From: Bacteroidetes bacterium UBA4009
GTDB lineage: Bacteria; Bacteroidota; Bacteroidia; NS11-12g; UBA9320
DNA length: 7,436 nucleotides
NCBI GenBank assembly: GCA_002384205.1
Contig: DGBH01000054.1
Span: 2,429-9,864, forward strand
Reading direction: 5' to 3'
The notes under the pieces are model-generated. The model made no database searches, was not told where the DNA came from, and saw nothing but the letters and a program-made list of their open reading frames with translations. Shown here one piece after another: positions 1 through 6,251 of the stretch. Position numbers and translations under genes: made by a program. How positions within the stretch are numbered: position 1 is the stretch's first letter; every line of letters starts with the position of its first letter.

Positions 1-1833
1 AAATTATGGTGGCCTTCAGGATTAGGAAAACAGCCGTTATATAAATTAAAGGTTAACCTGCTTCAAAAAGGAAAAGTATTAAATAGTCATTCAGAATTGG
101 TAGCTATACGCGAATTCAAAGTAGTTACAACTCCTGTAGAAAAACGCGTAGTAGATTACAGAATTGGAAACCCTGAGAAATCTGAAGAATTGATGGATGG
201 TGGGTTTATCGGAGCCTGGAGTAAAGTAAAATTAGAAACACCAAAGGAAGTAGATGTTACCCCATTAAAATTCTATGTAAACGGAAAGTATGTTTTTATA
301 AAAGGATACGCGATGCAGCCGTTAGATGCTATGCCTGTTAGTCTATCAAGAGAAAGATACTTTCGTTCTGTAGAAGCGGCCAAAGAATCGGGAGCGAATA
401 TGCTCCGTATTTGGGGAGGTGGTAGTGTTGAAAATGACGCCTTTTATGATGCTTGTGATGCTATGGGTATTTTGGTCTGGCAAGATTTCTTTTACGCTTC
501 TAGTCTGTATCCTAATGACGCAGCTTTTTTAGAAGAAGCAGAAAGCGAAACCATAAATATTGTTAAACAATTAAGAAACAGAGCTAGTATTGTAGGATGG
601 TGTGGTGATAATGAGTCGGATATGGTTCGATATGATAAAGGAATGGGACAGTTCTCTAATAAGATCACCCATGAAGTTCAAAAGCGCGTCATGGCAGAAT
701 ATGATCCAGATCGCTATTGGCATCCTTCAAGTCCTTCTGGTGGAGGCTATCCTCGAAGCCCTTGGGGAGGAGACAAACGCAATTGGAGTTCTACATTCCC
801 CGTGGACGATTATGTCAACTTAAGAATTGATGATGCAAGATTTATCAGCGAAGGTGGAGCTCCAGCAATACCACAAATGTCAAGTTTATTGAAATTTGTA
901 CCTAAAGAGAACTTATGGCCTGTTTTAGAAAATGATTTTTACCATATGCATTGGGGAGATGTCCCTACAATGAGGAGAGGTTTTCCTCAGAGTATTTGGG
1001 AGAATGTAAGCGGTTATTTTGGAACTCCTACTTCTATTTCTGAGTATATTTACCTCTCTCAGGTATTTCAGGCAAACGGATATGTGCGAATGGCACAATC
1101 TTTCAGAAGGAATATGGAAGAATGCGGAGGAATGCTCTATTGGAAATGGGCAGATACATGGCCTTCCGTTAGTATGAGTGTCATAGATTATAATGAATTT
1201 AAGAAACCTTCATGGTATGCAGTGCGCAGGGCCTTTGCTCCAAGGACTTTGATGGTAAATAATACGGACGATCATTTAACGGTATGGTACATTAATGACA
1301 TTGACAAGATCAAAGATCAACAAGTCAAATGCCAATTGGTCAAAACAGATGGAACTCTCGTAAGAGAATGGAAGGCAGATGTCAATTTCAAAGAGAACAC
1401 AGCGGGTCTTGCGATCGATTTGGAAATAACAAGAAAAGAGATCGGAGATGGGAATTTTTACTTGAAAGTATGGGTAGAAAATAATAGTACAACATATCCT
1501 TATTTCTACACTGCAGCAGATATGAAGTTGATGAAAACTTTACCTGGGAAATTATCAGCATCTATTAAAAGGAGTACTAATTCAAAAGCAATTCTTACAA
1601 TTGAGGCAAGTGAGTTTACTCCATTTGTGATTATAACGACTGAGAATCCTTATATAAAAATGTCGGATAATACATTCTTTATAGAAAAGGGAGAGAGACG
1701 AGAAATTGAACTCACTTTGGAAGAAGGTGAAATTGTAGGCGAATTTACTTTTCAAGGATGGAATGGAGAGCCACAAAAAATATTGCTGGAATCAGAGTTA
1801 TTAAAACCAGTAAAAATGGATAGCAGATGGTAA
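1..1833 (+). CDS. GH2 beta-mannosidase-like glycoside hydrolase, 5'-truncated by the window edge
   Basis: The frame is open from base 1, so the gene begins upstream. A TTG at 97 would be an artificial start inside the conserved LWWPSG-x-G-x-QPLY segment's domain. 610 codons are visible; family members are usually around 800-900 residues, so the N-terminal sugar-binding domain and part of the first Ig-like domain are missing. Visible order (residue 1 = bases 1-3): end of an Ig-like domain (about 1-45), TIM barrel (about 88-410) with NMLRIWGGG and GILVWQDF motifs, then C-terminal beta-sandwich domains (about 411-610). The predicted acid/base is E205 in WCGDNES (bases 613-615) and the nucleophile E284 in FISEGGAP (850-852), both at the positions expected for retaining GH2 enzymes. 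The WGGG, WQDF and WCGxNE motifs point to the beta-mannosidase branch rather than beta-galactosidase; substrate is inferred, and an exo-glucosaminidase-like or novel specificity is possible. It ends 81 bases before the esterase gene and probably shares its PUL transcript. Confidence 0.9.
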   Translation, partial: KLWWPSGLGKQPLYKLKVNLLQKGKVLNSHSELVAIREFKVVTTPVEKRVVDYRIGNPEKSEELMDGGFIGAWSKVKLETPKEVDVTPLKFYVNGKYVFIKGYAMQPLDAMPVSLSRERYFRSVEAAKESGANMLRIWGGGSVENDAFYDACDAMGILVWQDFFYASSLYPNDAAFLEEAESETINIVKQLRNRASIVGWCGDNESDMVRYDKGMGQFSNKITHEVQKRVMAEYDPDRYWHPSSPSGGGYPRSPWGGDKRNWSSTFPVDDYVNLRIDDARFISEGGAPAIPQMSSLLKFVPKENLWPVLENDFYHMHWGDVPTMRRGFPQSIWENVSGYFGTPTSISEYIYLSQVFQANGYVRMAQSFRRNMEECGGMLYWKWADTWPSVSMSVIDYNEFKKPSWYAVRRAFAPRTLMVNNTDDHLTVWYINDIDKIKDQQVKCQLVKTDGTLVREWKADVNFKENTAGLAIDLEITRKEIGDGNFYLKVWVENNSTTYPYFYTAADMKLMKTLPGKLSASIKRSTNSKAILTIEASEFTPFVIITTENPYIKMSDNTFFIEKGERREIELTLEEGEIVGEFTFQGWNGEPQKILLESELLKPVKMDSRW

Positions 1834-1914
1834 GTCTATTTGGTAATTTTTTCAACAGATGACAATAACTCTTGAAGCCTAAGGACTCTAGAAATAATAA
1901 AAACTAAAAGCAGG
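1834..1914 (+). other. 81-base intergenic gap with no convincing signal
   Basis: This is the longest untranslated gap in the window. It is AT-rich. I see no GC-rich hairpin followed by a T-run, and no clear Bacteroidota TTTG / TAnnTTTG promoter pair. A purine-rich AGCAGG lies directly against the following ATG, too close to act as a normal Shine-Dalgarno site. A weak internal promoter cannot be excluded, but simple read-through from the GH2 gene explains the arrangement. Confidence 0.5.
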
Positions 1915-3321
1915 ATGTACGGTATAAAAAAGAAACTTATTATAATCATCATGATGCAATTCTTTTTTCAAAAAGGATTTGCAGAAATAAAGTTGCCAGC
2001 ATTTTTTTCAGACAACATGGTTTTACAACAACAATCTGAAGCCAAAATTTGGGGTTGGGCTACATCTAATACAAAAGTAAAAATAAGTACGTCTTGGGAT
2101 CGGAAAGTATACAGTTTTCAATCAGACAGTTCTGGTAAATGGGACATTAAGATCAATACTCCGAAAGCTGGAGGTCCTTATACCATTACAATTAGTGATG
2201 GTGATGAACTACAGCTAAAGAACGTGCTGATAGGAGAAGTTTGGATCTGTTCTGGACAATCGAATATGGATGTTCCACTGCGGGGAGTTCCCAATACTGT
2301 TACAATAAAAAATTCTATCGAACATATTGTCAATGCCAAAAACACTCAAATTCGTTTGTTTACGGTAGGTAAAAAGCAATCCACTAGTCCACAAGAAAAT
2401 TGTTCAGGCAGCTGGGGAGAAGCTTCAGCAGAGACTGCTTCCGAGTTTAGTGCAGTAGGCTATCTCTATGCAAAATATTTAAATGATGCTTTGGGAATCC
2501 CTGTAGGAATAATAAAATCAGCCTATAGTGGTACTGCAATTCAGGCTTGGATGTCCGAAGAACAAATAAAAAATTATCCTGAATTATTGAAAGCACCTGC
2601 AGGTCCTAAGGAAGTGAAATGTTCGGAGCTTTATTATGGCATGATCAATCCGCTTATGGGATTATCCGTAAAAGGTTTTCTATGGTATCAAGGAGAAGGA
2701 AATCATCGAGATCCTGAATTATATGCAGCGTTGTTGCCTTTGATGGTCAGTGACTGGAGAAAGAAATGGGAAATAGGAAACTTTCCGTTTTATTTTGTAC
2801 AAATAGCTCCCTATTCTTATCCTGACAAAGGAAACGCTGCTAAAATGAGACAAGAAATGGCGAATTGCGTAAAAACTATTCCCAATTCGGGAATCGCCAT
2901 TATGACGGATGCTGGCGAAGAATTTAACATCCATCCCGAGGACAAAGAGGTGGTAGCCAAAAGATTGTTGTACTTGGCCTTGTCTAAAACGTATGGCCTA
3001 AAAGGTTTTCCTTCTTGTGGCCCCATATACAAGAGCATGGCTTTAGAAGCGGATAAGATTGTAATAAATTTTGACTATGCCGAAATGGGACTGACCACCT
3101 TTGGGCAACCTTTATTGAATTTCGAAATCGCTGGAGCTGATGGTATTTATAGTCCGGCTAACGCTAAAATAGTTAAAGGTTCCATAGAGGTTTGGAATAC
3201 TTCAATCAGTAATCCTGTAGGAGTTAGATATGCCTTTAAGGATTGGGTAAAAGGAGATCTTTATAATTCGCAAGGATTGCCTGTTTCTTCTTTTGAAGCA
3301 GCAATTAGTAATCAAAACTAA
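1915..3321 (+). CDS. Secreted SASA-family (sialate O-acetylesterase-like) carbohydrate acetylesterase
   Basis: A 468-residue protein with a signal peptide: lysines at 5-7, a hydrophobic IIIIMMQFFF core and probable cleavage after GFA (about residue 23). ATG 1915 is preferred because the alternative ATG-ATG at 1951 would leave too short a hydrophobic core. The mature protein starts with the LPAFFSDNMVLQQ / IWGWA segment typical of the N-terminal beta-domain of SASA proteins. The SGNH-type esterase core follows, with the nucleophile S116 in GQSNM (bases 2260-2262), the conserved WYQGEGN block (W257 onward) and the histidine H340 in NIHPEDK (2932-2934). The family (Pfam SASA/DUF303, in part CAZy CE20) removes O-acetyl groups from sialic acids or plant and algal glycans. 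In this PUL context polysaccharide deacetylation is more likely than sialate, since no sialidase or Nan genes are seen. It is followed by the FGE gene after only 9 bases, so it is co-transcribed with it. Likely periplasmic. Confidence 0.9.
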   Translation: MYGIKKKLIIIIMMQFFFQKGFAEIKLPAFFSDNMVLQQQSEAKIWGWATSNTKVKISTSWDRKVYSFQSDSSGKWDIKINTPKAGGPYTITISDGDELQLKNVLIGEVWICSGQSNMDVPLRGVPNTVTIKNSIEHIVNAKNTQIRLFTVGKKQSTSPQENCSGSWGEASAETASEFSAVGYLYAKYLNDALGIPVGIIKSAYSGTAIQAWMSEEQIKNYPELLKAPAGPKEVKCSELYYGMINPLMGLSVKGFLWYQGEGNHRDPELYAALLPLMVSDWRKKWEIGNFPFYFVQIAPYSYPDKGNAAKMRQEMANCVKTIPNSGIAIMTDAGEEFNIHPEDKEVVAKRLLYLALSKTYGLKGFPSCGPIYKSMALEADKIVINFDYAEMGLTTFGQPLLNFEIAGADGIYSPANAKIVKGSIEVWNTSISNPVGVRYAFKDWVKGDLYNSQGLPVSSFEAAISNQN

Positions 3322-3330
3322 AAACAAATC

Positions 3331-4422
3331 ATGATTCGTAAAAAAATAATTTTATTTAGTTTTTTAGGTCTAAGTTTATGGGCAAATGCTCAAAATAAAA
3401 CGGCAACACAAAAAAAAGTAGTAGACAAATCCTGTTGTGTTTCAGTGATACCAAATCGATTTGCAATAAAGTCTGCCAAAATAAATCTGGAAGGTATGGT
3501 TTGGATTCCTGCAGGAACTTTTAGTATGGGAGGAGATAATGATCAGGCGAGATCAGATGAATTGCCTAAACATGATGTCCAAGTAAATGGGTTTTTTATG
3601 GACGTGACCGAAGTGACAAATGCCCAATTCGCAAAATTCGCAACTGCAACTGGCTACATTACCACAGCTGAGCAGGATATTAATTGGGACGAATTAAAAA
3701 TGCAATTGCCATCGGATATGCCAAAACCGGATGCAGAAACCTTGAAAGCGGCTTCCTTGGTATTTGTGCCAACGGAAGGTGAAGTTAATATACAAGATTA
3801 CAGCCAATGGTGGGTATGGACACACGGAGCAGATTGGAAACATCCAAAGGGAAAAGGTAGTGATATAGAGGGGAAAGATAATCTCCCTGTTGTTCACATC
3901 AGTTGGGATGATGCCAACGCCTACTGTAAATGGGCAGGAAAAAGACTGCCAACAGAAGCTGAATGGGAATATGCTGCAAGAGGAGGAATGGAAAAAAATG
4001 TCTATGCTTGGGGAAATAGAAAGGTAGATGAAGGCAAAATACAATGTAATTATTGGCAAGGAAACTTTCCGTATAAAAATGAGGTTACTGATGGTTTTTT
4101 TGGAGTTTCTCCAGTAAAATCATTTGAACCCAATGGATACGGATTGTATGATATGGCCGGTAATGTTTGGGAATGGTGTGCCGATTTATATAACAATACC
4201 TATTATGGTGAATTTGGAAATGTAAAATTGGTAACCAACCCTCAAGGGCCTAAAACCAGTTTTGATCCTGACGAGCCATTGGTAGCCAAAAGAGTGATGC
4301 GAGGAGGGTCTTACTTGTGTAATGAATCTTATTGTAGTGGATACAGGGTTTCGGCTAGAATGAGAAGCTCGGCAGATTCCTCTTTGGAACATTTGGGTTT
4401 CAGATGTGTACAAAGCAAGTAA
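3331..4422 (+). CDS. Exported SUMF1-type formylglycine-generating enzyme (sulfatase-maturating)
   Basis: A 363-residue protein of the FGE-sulfatase (SUMF1) fold. A signal peptide (MIRKK, hydrophobic core, cleavage after ANA at about residue 21) predicts Sec export. The fold begins near residue 54 (MVWIPAGTFSMGG), followed by FFMDVTEVTNAQF, WWVWTHGADWKHP, VVHISWDDANAYCKWAG, LPTEAEWEYAARGG, NGYGLYDMAGNVWEW and the C-terminal MRGGSYLCNESYCSGYR / LGFRC block. C330 and C335 (bases 4318-4320 and 4333-4335) match the CX4C copper-binding active-site pair of human SUMF1 (C336/C341). This separates it from SUMF1-fold relatives such as EgtB or PvdO, which lack that pair. The known reaction is O2-dependent oxidation of the cysteine in CxPxR of sulfatases to C-alpha-formylglycine. 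The next gene encodes a Cys-type sulfatase with exactly such a motif, making it the probable client. A vicinal Cys pair (C35-C36) sits in the N-terminal extension. Start 3331 is supported by the signal peptide and the 9-base gap. Confidence 0.92.
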   Translation: MIRKKIILFSFLGLSLWANAQNKTATQKKVVDKSCCVSVIPNRFAIKSAKINLEGMVWIPAGTFSMGGDNDQARSDELPKHDVQVNGFFMDVTEVTNAQFAKFATATGYITTAEQDINWDELKMQLPSDMPKPDAETLKAASLVFVPTEGEVNIQDYSQWWVWTHGADWKHPKGKGSDIEGKDNLPVVHISWDDANAYCKWAGKRLPTEAEWEYAARGGMEKNVYAWGNRKVDEGKIQCNYWQGNFPYKNEVTDGFFGVSPVKSFEPNGYGLYDMAGNVWEWCADLYNNTYYGEFGNVKLVTNPQGPKTSFDPDEPLVAKRVMRGGSYLCNESYCSGYRVSARMRSSADSSLEHLGFRCVQSK

Positions 4423-4469
4423 ATAGTTTTAAAAATTTTTGTAAAAAAACAGAAGCTAATTTCAATATA

Positions 4470-6251
4470 ATGATGATACTAAAAAGAAACTTTAGACAGA
4501 TCTTTTGTTTGGCTTTACTGCTTTTCAATGTAGTGGCTGTTTGCGCGCAACATCATTCTAAAACAAAACCTAATATAGTATTAATTTTAACAGATGATCA
4601 GGGTTGGGGAGACTTAAGTGTTAATGGAAATACAAATTTGAATACTCCCAATATTGATAAACTAGCAGAAAAAGGAGTTACTTTCGATCGTTTTTATGTT
4701 TCCCCAGTTTGTGCTCCAACACGGGCCGAATTACTTACGGGCAGATACCATCTTCGGGTTGGGGTAACTGGAGTGTCTTCAGGTGAAGAACGTCTCAATT
4801 TGGACGAAACAACCATAGCTGAGGTCTTTAAGGTTGCAGGATATACTACAGCAGCATATGGTAAATGGCATAACGGAACGCAAGCGCCATATCATCCTAA
4901 TACACGTGGGTTTGAAGATTTTTATGGATTTTGCTCAGGTCATTGGGGCGATTACTTCTCACCTATGTTAGAACACAATGGTGAAATTGTAAAAGGGAAT
5001 GGTTTTATTATCGATGATTTAACCGATCACGGATTAGCATTTATAGAAAAAAACAAAGACAATCCGTTTTTTCTATACCTGCCTTTTAATACACCTCATA
5101 GCCCAATGCAAGTTCCCGATAAGTATTGGAATAAATTCAAGGATAAGGAATTAACACAAAGAGGTAAAGATTTCGAAAAGGAAGATATCCTACACTCAAA
5201 AGCAGCACTAGCCATGTCCGAGAATATAGATTGGAATGTAGGAAGGCTTATGGCAAAACTGGATGAATTAAAACTTTCGGAAAACACCATCATAATTTAT
5301 TTATCTGATAACGGGCCTAATGGTCATCGTTGGAACGGAGGTATGAAAGGAATAAAAGGATCAACTGACGAAGGAGGAGTAAGGTCGCCTATGTTTATGA
5401 AATGGAAAGGAACGCTAGAGGCTGGTAAAACGATTAAAGAGATTTCTGGCGCCATAGATCTTCTTCCTACTCTTACAGATTTGGCAGGCATTGCTTATAA
5501 CTCTAAAAAGGAGTTGGACGGTGTTAGCCTAAAACCGTTACTTTTTGAAAAGAATCCTAAATGGGAAGATAGGTTTATTATAAACTGTTGGCGCAAAAGA
5601 ACTAGTATACGTAGTCAAAATTACAGGCTGGGATATAATGGGGAGTTGTTTGACATGGTAGAGGATCCGAACCAAACAACAGATATATCTGCTGTAAAAC
5701 CAACTATTTTTAAGAAGTTATCAGAAGTGAAAGAACAATGGGAAAGTGAAGTAGTAAGCAAAATTCCAGAAATCGACAACCGACCTTTTATTATAGGGCA
5801 TCCTGGTCTAAAAACCACACAGATTCCAGCGCGAGACGCTGTATTGTATGGTAATGTACTACGCTCCAGCCAATATCCTAACTGCTCTTATTTAACCAAT
5901 TGGAAGAGTATAAACGATAAAATTAGCTGGAATGTCGAAGTTCCAAAAGAGGGCGATTTTGAAGTGGTAATTTATTATACCTGTGCACCCGAAGGCATTG
6001 GCTCTACCTTCGAACTTAGTTTTGGCAGTGCTAAATTAGTTGGCAAAATAACAGAACCATTTAATCCACCAGAGAAAGGAATGGAGAACGATAGGGTCAA
6101 AAGAATAGAATCCTATATAAAGGAGTTCAAACCATTAAAGATTGGAACAATTCATTTAAAAAAGGGGCAGGGAGTGTTGAAACTGCAGGCAACTGAAATA
6201 CCAGAATCACAAATAATGGATTTTAGGTTATTAACGTTAGAACGTATATGA
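4470..6251 (+). CDS. Secreted Cys-type S1 sulfatase with C-terminal accessory domain
   Basis: The frame is open from an ATG at 4404 inside the FGE gene, but ATG 4470 is preferred. It gives 593 residues beginning with a proper signal peptide (KR, LALLLFNVVAV core, cleavage after VCA), whereas 4404 adds 22 polar residues in front. The alkaline-phosphatase-like sulfatase fold shows the metal-binding pair D42-D43 in TDDQGWGD, formylglycine precursor C81 in CAPTRAELLTG (bases 4710-4712) with R85, GKWH (K132, H134), TPHSP (H210), SDNG (D280-N281) and KGSTDEGG (K296). These are the usual metal, sulfate and catalytic positions, so the enzyme should be active after maturation. The catalytic part ends near residue 430; about 140 further residues form a beta-rich, carbohydrate-binding-like domain. 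The VAVC sequence is not a good lipobox (V at -1), so a soluble periplasmic protein is likelier than a lipoprotein. Which sulfate ester it removes and its S1 subfamily cannot be read from motifs. It is activated, by inference, by the upstream FGE. Confidence 0.93.
   Translation: MMILKRNFRQIFCLALLLFNVVAVCAQHHSKTKPNIVLILTDDQGWGDLSVNGNTNLNTPNIDKLAEKGVTFDRFYVSPVCAPTRAELLTGRYHLRVGVTGVSSGEERLNLDETTIAEVFKVAGYTTAAYGKWHNGTQAPYHPNTRGFEDFYGFCSGHWGDYFSPMLEHNGEIVKGNGFIIDDLTDHGLAFIEKNKDNPFFLYLPFNTPHSPMQVPDKYWNKFKDKELTQRGKDFEKEDILHSKAALAMSENIDWNVGRLMAKLDELKLSENTIIIYLSDNGPNGHRWNGGMKGIKGSTDEGGVRSPMFMKWKGTLEAGKTIKEISGAIDLLPTLTDLAGIAYNSKKELDGVSLKPLLFEKNPKWEDRFIINCWRKRTSIRSQNYRLGYNGELFDMVEDPNQTTDISAVKPTIFKKLSEVKEQWESEVVSKIPEIDNRPFIIGHPGLKTTQIPARDAVLYGNVLRSSQYPNCSYLTNWKSINDKISWNVEVPKEGDFEVVIYYTCAPEGIGSTFELSFGSAKLVGKITEPFNPPEKGMENDRVKRIESYIKEFKPLKIGTIHLKKGQGVLKLQATEIPESQIMDFRLLTLERI
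4710..4724 (+). other. Sulfatase formylglycine modification site (CAPTR codons)
   Basis: These five codons encode the C-x-P-x-R core, which is followed by AELLTG. The first codon is TGT (Cys), so the enzyme is Cys-type, the only type that FGE can mature; Ser-type sulfatases need the radical-SAM anSME. The fourth position is Thr rather than the more common Ser or Ala, which the CxPxR recognition rule tolerates. Confidence 0.9.
6248..6251 (+). other. ATGA stop/start overlap between sulfatase and GH39-like gene
   Basis: The ATG of the downstream gene (6248-6250) overlaps the TGA stop of the sulfatase (6249-6251). This arrangement usually indicates translational coupling and the same mRNA. It is the main support for 6248 as the start of the last gene, although a GTG at 6305 is an alternative. 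Confidence 0.7.

Noticed and set aside
97..99. TTG at 97 as start of the GH2 gene
   Set aside because: The same frame continues upstream to base 1 with conserved GH2 sequence (LWWPSG...QPLY), so this is an internal Leu codon.
3694..4059. 121-codon antisense open frame inside the FGE gene
   Set aside because: It lies wholly opposite a well-conserved enzyme, is rich in Phe, Ser and Ile as expected for the complement of an AT-rich gene, and shows no recognisable domain.
4404..4469. ATG 4404 as the sulfatase start
   Set aside because: It would put 22 polar residues before the signal peptide and overlap the FGE gene; ATG 4470 gives a normal signal peptide.
4423..4469. A-rich/T-rich palindrome between the FGE and sulfatase genes as a terminator
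   Set aside because: The stem is only A-T pairs with no GC-rich hairpin, and the genes are functionally linked, so termination here is not supported.
4545..4556. VAVC as a lipoprotein lipobox in the sulfatase
   Set aside because: The residue before Cys is Val, not Gly, Ala or Ser, and a good signal peptidase I site (VCA/Q) is present.
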